Positions 1-5,318 are shown, counted from the first letter of the stretch. The stretch is DNA of 5,318 bases from Anaerolineales bacterium (GCA_030642885.1 DAOWMX010000164.1:1-5318), one strand, 5' to 3'. Notes: generated by a model from the letters alone, not told the origin. Program-made: numbers and translations.

Positions 1-1005
1 ACCACACGATTGACGAACCATCAGATTGGGTTTCAGCACAATTTGCTGCTGCTCCAGAGGATTGCCTTCGATGAGATCGACGAGCATCTCGCACACCATC
101 CCGCCGATCTTATAGACTGGTTGGTGAACTGTCGTTAATGGGGGGTTGCAGTATGTGGCCATGGGGATGTCATCGAAGCCAGTGACGGCAATATCACGAC
201 CCACAACAAGACCCAATTCACGTGCGGCGCCCATCGTGCCGAAGGCCATTAGATCATTGCAAGCCACGATCGCAGTCGGCGAATGGGTCATACGCAGGAG
301 ATCTTGTGCATGTTCATATCCACTTTGCTGGGTGAGATCACCGAAGCGAATCATCCCCTCGTCTAATGTGATCCCGTGGTTGTCCAAACCCATGCGCAGA
401 CCATTGAGCCGCAAATTGGAAAAAGTCAGTTCGGGCGTAGGTGCGATACAGGCAATATGCGTATGGCCCAGGTTTACAAGATGATCGGCCACCAAACGCA
501 TCCCATGGGCTCCGTCTTCATCAACAAATGGGAAGGTGTTCTCCCCCTCGACGCTGCCGAAGGCGATGAATGGGGCTTCCTTATTTATGAGATATTGAAT
601 ACGGGAATCTTCACATCGTGTACGAACGATAATAAATCCATCGACTCGGCCTCCCTCAAGCATCTTTCGATAGACATTTTGTTCTTCCTCGCCCACAGGC
701 TGAGTCGCGACAAGTAAGTCGTAGCCGAGTTGAGCAGCGTTGTTGCCAACGCCCGCAAGGAACTCACTGAAGAAGGGGTCTGAGAATCGCGGGCCAAATA
801 TTGGGATGACGAAGCCGATTGTATCGGAGCGTTGCTTCTGTAAGCGCTGGGCGTAGGTGTGTGGACTGTAGCCTAGGTCATCGGCGACAAGGCGCACGCG
901 CTCCTTCGTGTCCAGGCTAACGTCGTCGTAGTCGTGGAGGGCGCGCGAAACGGTGGTGACAGACTTCCCCACCTTTTCGGCGATATCTTTGAGCGTGGCT
1001 GGCAT
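1..1005 (-). CDS. LacI-family transcriptional regulator (3' end cut by window edge)
   Basis: A sugar-responsive DNA-binding repressor of the LacI/GalR family acting in the cytoplasm. I translated the minus strand from the ATG at 1005-1003. The frame is open for 335 codons to the window edge, with no frameshift. Residues 4-23 (LKDIAEKVGKSVTTVSRAL) are the classic N-terminal helix-turn-helix. Residues about 49-60 (HTYAQRLQKQRS) match the hinge helix that inserts into a central CpG step. Residues 62-335 form the periplasmic-binding-protein-like sensor domain, with typical signposts: TIGFVIP (62-68), an arginine-rich RLNGLRMGL (199-207), ACNDLMAFG (248-256), VTGFDDIPMA (274-283), and PPLTTVHQP (288-296). 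The visible end, LMVRQSCG, is where family members usually finish, so only a few residues should be missing. The ligand cannot be read from sequence. A weak AAGG lies 13 nt upstream of the ATG. The nearby palindromes suggest autoregulation. Family assignment is very secure; the regulon is unknown. Confidence -1.
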   Translation of the reverse strand, partial: MPATLKDIAEKVGKSVTTVSRALHDYDDVSLDTKERVRLVADDLGYSPHTYAQRLQKQRSDTIGFVIPIFGPRFSDPFFSEFLAGVGNNAAQLGYDLLVATQPVGEEEQNVYRKMLEGGRVDGFIIVRTRCEDSRIQYLINKEAPFIAFGSVEGENTFPFVDEDGAHGMRLVADHLVNLGHTHIACIAPTPELTFSNLRLNGLRMGLDNHGITLDEGMIRFGDLTQQSGYEHAQDLLRMTHSPTAIVACNDLMAFGTMGAARELGLVVGRDIAVTGFDDIPMATYCNPPLTTVHQPVYKIGGMVCEMLVDLIEGNPLEQQQIVLKPNLMVRQSCG

Positions 1006-1048
1006 CCCGCGTGTTTTACCTTGTGATTGGAAGAAGTTTATAAAGTTA

Positions 1049-1062
1049 CATAAACGTTTTGG
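1049..1062. promoter_or_regulatory. LacI-type operator O2, imperfect palindrome
   Basis: CATAAACGTTTTGG matches the perfect operator at 1081-1094 at 12 of 14 positions and has the same central CG. Its right half-site is identical; the left half carries the two changes. Centre-to-centre distance to the first site is 32 bp, about three helical turns, so both sites face the same side of the helix. It lies just downstream of the predicted transcription start of the LacI-family gene. This is consistent with cooperative repression or a roadblock. Confidence -1.
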
Positions 1063-1074
1063 ATGTGTATACAG

Positions 1075-1101
1075 AGTATACCAAAACGTTTTGGAAGTCA
1101 A
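1075..1101 (-). promoter_or_regulatory. Predicted promoter of the LacI-family gene
   Basis: On the minus strand a TTGACT -35 box (1101-1096) is followed by TATACT (1080-1075) with a 15-nt spacer. Using the overlapping TACTCT (1078-1073) as -10 gives a 17-nt spacer. Either reading puts the start of transcription about 60-65 nt upstream of the ATG at 1005. The spacer is almost exactly the perfect palindrome at 1081-1094, so a bound repressor would cover the RNA polymerase site. Boxes are read by eye; no other sequence in the gap fits as well. Confidence -1.
1081..1094. promoter_or_regulatory. LacI-type operator O1, perfect 14-bp palindrome
   Basis: CCAAAACGTTTTGG is a perfect 14-bp palindrome with a central CG. 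Half-sites around a central CpG are the standard operator form for LacI/GalR regulators, because the hinge helices insert at that step. It sits between the predicted -35 and -10 boxes of the LacI-family gene. The likeliest ligand is the product of that gene, which makes this an autorepression site. Binding itself is inferred. Confidence -1.
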
Positions 1102-1109
1102 TAATTGAT

Positions 1110-1415
1110 AGGGCAGTCTACAAATCGCCAAGGGTTAGAATTTCAAGCCCAGTGCCATCTGCTTTCACTCTGTAGGAATTAAACGCCCTCGTGAGGGGTA
1201 GCCAATCGTGGAGGACCTGGATGATTTAGGGGAGGTGCACCTCTCTCATATTCTTTACGGCATTTGTTTGGAATCCGCCAGGCATCGATTAGAGGTGCAA
1301 GCCGGCAGGGTTGTTGAGGCGACGGAAGTCATCAACGGGATTCGGCGCGGCGATAGCGCGATCGATTTGTGGGCAGGAGATCAGATTAGACTACCCGCGC
1401 GCAACGGGTTATGGA
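1110..1415. other. Gene-poor interval, no secure gene
   Basis: About 300 bp between the operator region and the end of the DUF3786 gene. On the plus strand a 72-codon frame is open (GTG at 1208 to TAG at 1426). It has a GAGGGG 9 nt upstream of the start, but its protein resembles nothing I know and its last 11 nt overlap the convergent DUF3786 gene. On the minus strand, the frame from 1390 to 1121 also reads like protein, including VDDFRRLNNPAGLHL and GGFQTNAVKNMREVHLP, but stops at 1291-1289 and 1228-1226 interrupt it. GAGGTGCACCTC (1232-1243) is a perfect 12-bp palindrome and GAGGTGCA recurs at 1292-1299. A decayed gene is possible; I cannot decide which strand was coding. Confidence -1.
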
Positions 1416-1426
1416 CTAGGGCGTAG
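1208..1426 (+). CDS. Doubtful small ORF, 72 aa, unknown
   Basis: This is the only open plus-strand frame with a plausible ribosome binding site (GAGGGG at 1193-1198, 9 nt before a GTG). The product would be acidic at its N-terminus (MEDLDDLGEVHL), with no signal peptide, membrane segment or motif that I recognise. It would be the only plus-strand gene here and would run convergently 11 nt into the DUF3786 gene. An opposing minus-strand frame in the same place also looks protein-like but is broken by stops. This may therefore be the shadow of a decayed gene. Listed for completeness with low confidence. Confidence -1.
   Translation: MEDLDDLGEVHLSHILYGICLESARHRLEVQAGRVVEATEVINGIRRGDSAIDLWAGDQIRLPARNGLWTRA
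1393..1409 (-). terminator. Weak hairpin just past the DUF3786 gene
   Basis: ACCCG and CGGGT (1393-1397 and 1405-1409) pair around a 7-nt loop, starting 6 nt after the TAG stop at 1418-1416. The GC-rich stem is short and no run of U follows on the minus strand. It is at best a weak or factor-assisted terminator. Confidence -1.
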
Positions 1427-2105
1427 ATGCTGATGCTTTAATCAGGCGTCTCGACAGTCCGGAGCCGAGGAGGGCCAGGCCGTCTATGGGCATGTAGTGG
1501 CCGGAAGCAGCGTCGAAAAGCACGCTCGCTTTGGCGGGAAACTCATCATCCCCGGGCCAGAGGGTTGCGGCGAGCCGGATCCTTGGGAGGGGATGAAAGA
1601 AGTAGGCGTGGGGAGCCAGAGCGGGGAGTGGCTGACCACCGATGGCTTTGGCTGCGAGCGCAAAGGCTTCGGGTTCATCTCCAAATACCTTCGCGATTTG
1701 GTTGCCGCTGTACCCTTGAAAAGCTTGGTGGTAGAAGCCGCCATCGGGCAGCTCCCGGAATCCGATCCAGCGATCGGCCAAAGGTGAACCATCCGCTGTA
1801 TGGAGATAGTAGAGCAGCATGGCGGTGTCGAAGGTCGAACATGGGGGTCCTTCGGGAGGGCTGAAGGCTTCAAGCGCAGGCCAGGAAAGGGCGACGCTCT
1901 GCCCCCAATAGGTCAACTGGATGGCGTCTCCCTCAACGCGCCCTTCAGCAGAGGCAGCTACGTTAAAGGGGTCACGAGTGCGCAGATCTTGGCGCAGCTC
2001 GTCAAGACGGCGGACCATGCTTTCTTGCCAGGCTTCCTGCGCCTTGGCGATGATCTCCTCACTGTTCGTTTCCTTCCCCCCAGCCCGCTCTGTCAATCCA
2101 GTCAT
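1416..2105 (-). CDS. DUF3786 domain-containing protein
   Basis: A 229-residue soluble protein with no signal peptide or membrane segment. I recognise the DUF3786 family from a chain of conserved blocks: DTAMLLYYL (93-101), WIGFRELPDGGFYHQAF (113-129), GYSGNQIAKVFG (131-142), LPRIRLAATLWPGDDEFPA (173-191) and VLFDAASGHYMPIDGLALLG (195-214). The length is typical for the family, so the gene looks complete. Residues 14-45 should form a charged helix ahead of the domain. The biochemical function is not established; from memory the family occurs in anaerobic bacteria and archaea, sometimes near corrinoid or C1 genes, but nothing here points to that. The ATG at 2105-2103 follows the upstream stop by 3 nt, with its GGAG (2115-2112) inside the end of that gene, so the two are probably translationally coupled. 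Family call is strong, function unknown. Confidence -1.
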   Translation of the reverse strand: MTGLTERAGGKETNSEEIIAKAQEAWQESMVRRLDELRQDLRTRDPFNVAASAEGRVEGDAIQLTYWGQSVALSWPALEAFSPPEGPPCSTFDTAMLLYYLHTADGSPLADRWIGFRELPDGGFYHQAFQGYSGNQIAKVFGDEPEAFALAAKAIGGQPLPALAPHAYFFHPLPRIRLAATLWPGDDEFPAKASVLFDAASGHYMPIDGLALLGSGLSRRLIKASASTP

Positions 2106-2108
2106 CTC

Positions 2109-3434
2109 TTACTCCACTTGTACATTCTCGATGTATGTCCGAATGGCCGGTACAGCCGTGAGTCGTTCGTGGAAAAAGTTGTTCACCAGGTTGATCACCT
2201 CGGCGCGTGCAGTCGAAACGTGTGCGTTCCAGCGGTCATCCGTGCCCTCCTCATCCAACGCGCCCCTCAGGCGCAGGAGGTAGCGAACGATCTCTGCCTC
2301 CTCGTCGCCCTCAAGCGATTGTACAACGGTAAGGATAAGACCATCGGTTTGCTCCAGGACGACATCATGTGGGATGCTCCCAGGATCTTTCATCACGTCA
2401 TCGATGGTGCGGATAAGTGACCAGACCTGATACAGTGCGGTTGTGGGTTCGTCAAAAAGCTCGCGAATGTAGGCAGCCTCTTCATATCGACCGGTGAGGC
2501 GAAAAACATTGTACATTCGCTTCGCTGCCTTGCCGTAATTTGGTTGTTCGCCGAGATATTTATTCACTTCCTTTTCGAGCTGCTGGACGTAGTCATCGAG
2601 CGCATCAGCCGAGACGTGTTCAGCTAATTTTGAAAAGAGCGAGATTGATTCCGCTTGAAGATAGACTTCTTGAAAGTAGGGGTCGAGGTAACCGTCGAGG
2701 GGTGTAATGGAGCCATCCGGTGCTTCCCAGGTCACATCGAGCATATTGCTGGCGTTGGAGAGTTGCCCGCGAATATGATCAGCGATTACCCAATCCAATT
2801 TGCACCAGCCCTGATGCGGCGCCACTTCGTCCCAGCCAATCGTAATCGCTGCGCCACCCGGCGTCTGGGCATTAAAAGCTTTCGCTTCGATCTCCTCCAC
2901 GCACCAGGAAATGGGAGCGCCGGCGCGGTGGAGGTTTCCTTCTCTCACCGTGTCAAATGGGTATTCTCCAAACTTCACCTCGATTAACTGATAAGTCGGA
3001 CCAGAGGATGTGGCTAACGCTTTATCCCGGATGAGGTCGGCCAAGATAGCACAGGCTTGCTCGCGAGTATCGGCCTTGATATTGATCCGCTCGAAGTAGT
3101 CGCTGTCCCCGGGAAAGGTCTGGATCTTGGATTGAGCCGCAGAGCCAGAAAGCGCCAGGGCGGTTTCTACAATGCCTGGCTGGTCTTCGAACTCAACCAG
3201 CTTCCCAATCCTTCGGAAATATTCCAGCTCCTCTGGGCTGAAATCGAGCATGGACACGGCATGACCGAAGACCCCGGTGCGGCTATCAACGACTATGTCG
3301 CTGCTCGCCTTGGCAGCGATGATTGCTGTCAACCATTGGAGCGCCTTTTCCTCATCCATCTCAACGCCCAGACGCAGGGCGGATGCAAGGATGCGCTGCA
3401 GGTCGATATTAGCGCCAGTTTTTTTCTTACGCAT
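2109..3434 (-). CDS. Uncharacterised protein with a nucleotidyltransferase-like signature
   Basis: A 441-residue soluble protein that I cannot match to a named family. I start it at the ATG at 3434-3432, 5 nt after a strong GGAGG (3444-3440). The ATG three bases upstream would leave only 2 nt. The frame stays open to 3554, but those extra codons read into a dispersed repeat. Residues 96-118 (SGSAAQ through GDSDYFERINI) fit the polymerase-beta-type nucleotidyltransferase pattern of GS, about 11 residues, then a D-x-D at 110 and 112. A predicted strand QLIEVKFGEY (149-158) follows, then GWCKLDWVIAD (209-219), whose Asp214 could be the third metal ligand. Residues about 277-420 are mostly helical, including KAAKRMYNVFRLTGRYEEA (302-320). 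This arrangement reminds me of NTase-like proteins of large DNA viruses. The catalytic assignment is inference. It is followed 3 nt later by the DUF3786 gene, its likely partner. Confidence -1.
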   Translation of the reverse strand: MRKKKTGANIDLQRILASALRLGVEMDEEKALQWLTAIIAAKASSDIVVDSRTGVFGHAVSMLDFSPEELEYFRRIGKLVEFEDQPGIVETALALSGSAAQSKIQTFPGDSDYFERINIKADTREQACAILADLIRDKALATSSGPTYQLIEVKFGEYPFDTVREGNLHRAGAPISWCVEEIEAKAFNAQTPGGAAITIGWDEVAPHQGWCKLDWVIADHIRGQLSNASNMLDVTWEAPDGSITPLDGYLDPYFQEVYLQAESISLFSKLAEHVSADALDDYVQQLEKEVNKYLGEQPNYGKAAKRMYNVFRLTGRYEEAAYIRELFDEPTTALYQVWSLIRTIDDVMKDPGSIPHDVVLEQTDGLILTVVQSLEGDEEAEIVRYLLRLRGALDEEGTDDRWNAHVSTARAEVINLVNNFFHERLTAVPAIRTYIENVQVE

Positions 3435-3439
3435 CATTG

Positions 3440-3444
3440 CCTCC
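3440..3444 (-). promoter_or_regulatory. Ribosome binding site that sets the NTase-like gene start
   Basis: GGAGG on the minus strand stands 5 nt before the ATG at 3434 and 2 nt before the one at 3437. It argues against the long N-terminal extension beginning at 3554, whose first codons (MLRFAQHD) are a well-known false translation of a dispersed repeat. Confidence -1.
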
Positions 3445-3461
3445 GAAATCGAGATATTCAA

Positions 3462-3467
3462 GTTATA
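3462..3467 (-). promoter_or_regulatory. Possible -10 box for the NTase-like/DUF3786 unit
   Basis: TATAAC on the minus strand would start transcription about 20 nt upstream of the ATG at 3434, leaving just enough leader for the GGAGG. The -35 candidate 17-18 nt upstream (AAGATT) is poor. It overlaps the small hairpin GAAGAT-CGAGA-ATCTTC (3475-3491) at the repeat edge. Suggestive only. Confidence -1.
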
Positions 3468-3474
3468 AGCCAGT

Positions 3475-3680
3475 GAAGATCGAGAATCTTCGTCGCTGCA
3501 CTTCCGAATACTCGAGAGTGACGTGTATATGTCATGCTGAGCGAAGCGAAGCATCTCGTTCTTGGAACTGAATTGTGCTTCTTTCCAGGAACGAGATTCT
3601 TCGTCGCGGAGTTTATCCTGCGAAGTCCCCGACCGAAGGGAGTGGGGAGCAACGCCGAAGGGCTCCTCAGAATAACAGTA
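3475..3680. repeat. Dispersed intergenic repeat cluster with long stem-loop
   Basis: This non-coding block carries the signature of a widespread bacterial intergenic repeat: TCATGCTGAGCGAAGCGAAG (3532-3551) with GCATCTCG, GAGATTCTTCGTCGC (3593-3607) and GGCTCCTCAGAATAACAG (3661-3678). In other frames it gives the familiar false peptides MLSEAKHL and RCFASLSMT. GAGAATCTTCGTCGC at 3482-3496 repeats the 3593-3607 segment with one mismatch, so at least two partial units lie in tandem. The arms 3547-3567 and 3583-3603 are inverted copies matching at 19 of 21 positions around a 15-nt loop. CCGAAGGG occurs twice (3633-3640 and 3655-3662). No gene lies within it. It might slow transcription or protect mRNA ends after the exonuclease gene, but I see no U-tract. 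Confidence -1.
3547..3603. repeat. 21-bp inverted repeat, 19/21 matched
   Basis: The left arm at 3547-3567 and the right arm at 3583-3603 are reverse complements except at two positions (the 6th and 16th). The 15-nt loop is AT-rich. This is the core of the dispersed repeat and would fold as a stable hairpin in RNA of either strand. It lies between the stop of the exonuclease gene and the start of the NTase-like gene. Confidence -1.
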
Positions 3681-3770
3681 TCCCGGCTTGATCAGGTTAG
3701 CTTGCTGCTGTTTATCAGAATGATCTCGTCCTAACTCGAGCAGCTTGACCTGACACCCGTAACTGTACGT

Positions 3771-4328
3771 TCATTCCCTTAATTCAAGGATCTTGCGGAA
3801 TATTATCGCCTGATCGAGCGCATCTTGTAATGCATTGTGCTCCAGGTGAGTGGGCAACCCTAATTGCCGGGAGATTGCATTGTGGCTTGTTTCTTCCCAT
3901 CCTACGCCTGTTGCGCCCATATAGAGCGCTTTGATATCCAGTGCGCTGTGCCCGAACGGATTGTGTCCTAGATACTTGTGAAAATACGCATGGATGAACA
4001 TCCAATCAAACGCGGCATTAAAGGCGACGAATACAGGTTTCTCATCCGGCGGTGTGTTCGCTCTCAGCCAACCATCGAACTGCCGCATGGCTTCCTCCGC
4101 TGGAATTCCATCTTCTGCCAGGGTCTCGAGCGACAATCCGCTGATTTCGAGAGCCTGTGGCTCATAAGCGGGGCAATCAGGCTGCAGTTCGAGATACAAA
4201 GATCGGTCGGGATCAGAGACCACACATGCTCCGATGGACAACAGTGCGAAACGGCTGGGGTGGGGACCCGCTGTCTCAACGTCAACGGAGATATAGCAGA
4301 CCTTGGATGAATTAAAGATTTTTGACAT
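3771..4328 (-). CDS. DEDDh-family 3'-5' exonuclease
   Basis: A 185-residue soluble nuclease predicted to remove nucleotides from the 3' end of RNA or single-stranded DNA, using two metal ions held by four acidic residues. All signature residues are visible. Exo I is YISVDVETAG with Asp16 and Glu18. Exo II is FVAFNAAFDWMF with Asp108. Exo III is HLEHNALQDALDQ with His164 and Asp169, spaced as in the DEDDh class. Length is that of a bare exonuclease domain (RNase T, oligoribonuclease or Rv2179c-like), with no extra domain. DIKALYMGATGVGW (131-144) sits where such small exonucleases carry a conserved helix. The start ATG has GGAG only 1 nt upstream and GAGGGAG 11 nt upstream, so the ribosome site is not ideal. 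It appears to be a single-gene unit with a long leader. Class is secure; RNA versus DNA substrate is not. Confidence -1.
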   Translation of the reverse strand: MSKIFNSSKVCYISVDVETAGPHPSRFALLSIGACVVSDPDRSLYLELQPDCPAYEPQALEISGLSLETLAEDGIPAEEAMRQFDGWLRANTPPDEKPVFVAFNAAFDWMFIHAYFHKYLGHNPFGHSALDIKALYMGATGVGWEETSHNAISRQLGLPTHLEHNALQDALDQAIIFRKILELRE

Positions 4329-4451
4329 ACTCCAACGAACTCCCTCGCTTGGCTTTGGTTTGTAAACGCCAGGGTAGAGAACAATGCTTGCCTCGAGATT
4401 CGTCCGTGCTAATGTTCTGTCGCGGATCAGGTCTCTAGGGATGTCGCCCCG

Positions 4452-4478
4452 ATTCTAGGTATACCTTTCTTTTTTCAA
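4452..4478 (-). promoter_or_regulatory. Possible promoter of the exonuclease gene
   Basis: On the minus strand TTGAAA (4478-4473) and TAGAAT (4457-4452) are each one base from consensus but only 15 nt apart. The 10-bp palindrome AGGTATACCT (4457-4466) lies between them, touching the -10 box, and could be an operator. Transcripts would carry a leader of about 115 nt before the ATG at 4328. This is a by-eye candidate. Confidence -1.
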
Positions 4479-4490
4479 CACCTCGGAATT

Positions 4491-4523
4491 GGATCGTCAG
4501 TAAGTGACGCTTTTTTATGATCC
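4491..4523. terminator. Hairpin with T-run after the membrane-protein gene (plus-strand polarity)
   Basis: CGTCA (4495-4499) pairs with TGACG (4505-4509) around a 5-nt loop. Six T follow at 4511-4516 on the plus strand, and outer GGATC/GATCC segments (4491-4495, 4519-4523) can also pair. The T-run is on the wrong side to stop minus-strand transcription, and no plus-strand gene precedes it. It may block antisense transcripts or be a 3'-end stem for the membrane-protein mRNA, whose stop codon is directly adjacent. Weak call. Confidence -1.
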
Positions 4524-4826
4524 TTAATCATCGAGGTCCTTGGTTTCAGGAGCGTCGCCGCGGAGACGCCTTAAAGTGTGAAAACGAGCTGTTTGGCGCT
4601 GTGCATTCCGCGCCGCGCTGCGACGGATGACCAAGCCCAGCGCAGCCAGGGATGAGCCGAGCAGCAAAGCGAGGGTGTTCGCCTGCTGAATCTGGAGGGT
4701 GAGAATGAACACCACAAGGGAGATCAGACCAATGAGGATCAATGCGGCGCCGAATCGAGAGGCCATAATCAATTTGTTGAGCCCCCATTGCCTGAAGTAA
4801 GTAGACGGGGCTCTGGTATGTGTCAC
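4524..4826 (-). CDS. Small two-helix membrane protein, unknown function
   Basis: A 100-residue protein that I cannot name. Two hydrophobic segments, about residues 25-45 (FGAALILIGLISLVVFIL) and 51-67 (TLALLLGSSLAALGLVI), form a membrane hairpin with a very short turn (QIQQAN). RRSAARNAQRQTARFHTLRR follows, so by the positive-inside rule both ends should be cytoplasmic. The tail is acidic (ETKDLDD). The GTG at 4826-4824 directly follows the TGA of the aldehyde dehydrogenase gene with no bases between, which suggests translational coupling. No clear ribosome site is visible there. An internal ATG at 4766 (residue 21) would give an 80-residue form that keeps both helices, but it also lacks a good ribosome site. 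Real gene likely; start uncertain. Confidence -1.
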   Translation of the reverse strand: MTHTRAPSTYFRQWGLNKLIMASRFGAALILIGLISLVVFILTLQIQQANTLALLLGSSLAALGLVIRRSAARNAQRQTARFHTLRRLRGDAPETKDLDD

Positions 4827-5318
4827 TCAGCGGATAATCGTGTGGATCTGCTCATGCATGTAGAGCTGCAGGTAGTAATGACCGCCGGCGTTCTTCCCGG
4901 AGGAGCCGGACCCTTTCCATCCGCCGAAGGGTTGGAACCCGGGCCAAGCGCCTGTGGTCGAGCCTTGCGGTCGATTGGCATAGGTCACTCCAGCCTCGAT
5001 GTTCTCAAAGAACCAGGCGGCTTCCTCGTCCGAACCGTAGAAGCCAGCGGTGAGGCCATACTGGCTGTCATTCGCCAATTTCATCGCCTGGGTGAGATTG
5101 CTCACCGGATGCACCATCGTGATTGGCAGGAACATCTCATGCTTCCAAAGACGATGGCTGTGCGGAACACCGGTGATGATCGTCGGTTCGCAGAAGAAGC
5201 CTTTCGCAAAGGAACCTTCGGTGATGACTTTACCGCCCGTGAGGAAAGCCCCTGCTTTTGAGAGTTCCTTCGTGAACTTCTTAAAATCGTTATAGACACC
5301 TTGGTTGATCACAGGACC
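4827..5318 (-). CDS. Aldehyde dehydrogenase, probably 1-pyrroline-5-carboxylate dehydrogenase-like (5' part beyond window)
   Basis: The C-terminal 163 residues of an NAD(P)-dependent aldehyde dehydrogenase, open through the right edge. Successive family landmarks are visible: GPVINQGVYNDF at the edge (5318-5283), GAFLTGG, GFFCEPTIITGVPH, HEMFLPITMVHPV (the EhFGPh block with its conserved Glu), LANDSQYGLTAGFYG and GVTYANRPQG. STTGAWPGFQPFGGWKGSG follows, with YYLQLYMHEQ near the end. The GAWPG-QPFGGWKGSG ending and the tyrosine-rich tail are what I associate with P5C dehydrogenases, which oxidise glutamate semialdehyde to glutamate in proline breakdown. The catalytic Cys and the NAD-binding half lie outside, so the substrate is inferred. 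The GTG at 5312 is an internal valine, not the start. The small membrane-protein gene follows with no gap. Family certain; P5C assignment moderate. Confidence -1.
   Translation of the reverse strand, partial: GPVINQGVYNDFKKFTKELSKAGAFLTGGKVITEGSFAKGFFCEPTIITGVPHSHRLWKHEMFLPITMVHPVSNLTQAMKLANDSQYGLTAGFYGSDEEAAWFFENIEAGVTYANRPQGSTTGAWPGFQPFGGWKGSGSSGKNAGGHYYLQLYMHEQIHTIIR

Noticed and set aside
146..717. Plus-strand ORFs of about 112 codons
   Set aside because: They lie antisense to the conserved sensor domain of the LacI-family gene and have no family features.
585..797. Minus-strand ORF of 70 codons
   Set aside because: It is out of frame inside the LacI-family gene, which is intact on the same strand; there is no frameshift.
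1497..2420. Several plus-strand ORFs up to 206 codons
   Set aside because: They are antisense shadows of the DUF3786 gene and the end of the NTase-like gene, both with conserved motifs or good start signals.
3435..3554. N-terminal extension of the NTase-like protein
   Set aside because: It translates the dispersed repeat (MLRFAQHD), and the strong GGAGG at 3444-3440 fits the ATG at 3434.
3475..3680. CRISPR array
   Set aside because: The repeated words are irregularly spaced, partly inverted and too few for a CRISPR array; they fit a dispersed intergenic repeat.
3458..3734. ORFs of 64 and 66 codons across the repeat
   Set aside because: They contain the well-known false peptides RCFASLSMT and MLSEAKHL that come from this repeat.
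4788..5261. Plus-strand ORF of 157 codons
   Set aside because: It is antisense to the strongly conserved C-terminus of the aldehyde dehydrogenase.

Overview
The window looks like a stretch of bacterial chromosome at roughly 50-55% GC. Every gene I can support lies on the minus strand, so transcription runs right to left. A member of the Chloroflexota (Anaerolineae-like) is a reasonable guess. It rests on the P5CDH-type aldehyde dehydrogenase tail, the DUF3786 protein and a dispersed intergenic repeat of a kind I remember from such genomes. This is an impression, not proof. I see no rRNA, tRNA, CRISPR array or transposase.

Layout from right to left, in the direction of transcription. (1) 5318-4827: C-terminal third of an aldehyde dehydrogenase, probably 1-pyrroline-5-carboxylate dehydrogenase-like, cut by the window edge. 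(2) 4826-4524: a small two-helix membrane protein whose GTG start follows the dehydrogenase stop with no gap. (3) A gap of about 195 bp with a possible promoter. (4) 4328-3771: a DEDDh-type 3'-5' exonuclease with all five catalytic residues. (5) 3770-3435: an intergenic stretch filled by a dispersed repeat that forms a long stem-loop. (6) 3434-2109: a 441-residue uncharacterised protein with a nucleotidyltransferase-like signature. (7) 2105-1416: a DUF3786 protein, 3 nt downstream and so almost certainly co-translated. (8) 1415-1006: a gap that ends in a promoter with two CG-centred palindromes. (9) 1005-1: a LacI-family regulator, complete except for its last few residues.

Functional picture. 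The dehydrogenase and the membrane protein form one transcription unit, and the NTase-like and DUF3786 genes form another. The exonuclease probably stands alone. The LacI-type regulator very likely represses itself: a perfect palindrome lies inside its own promoter and a second, imperfect one sits 32 bp further downstream. Any sugar-use genes it controls would lie beyond the left edge. The two most interesting items are the NTase-like/DUF3786 pair and the phased operator pair.
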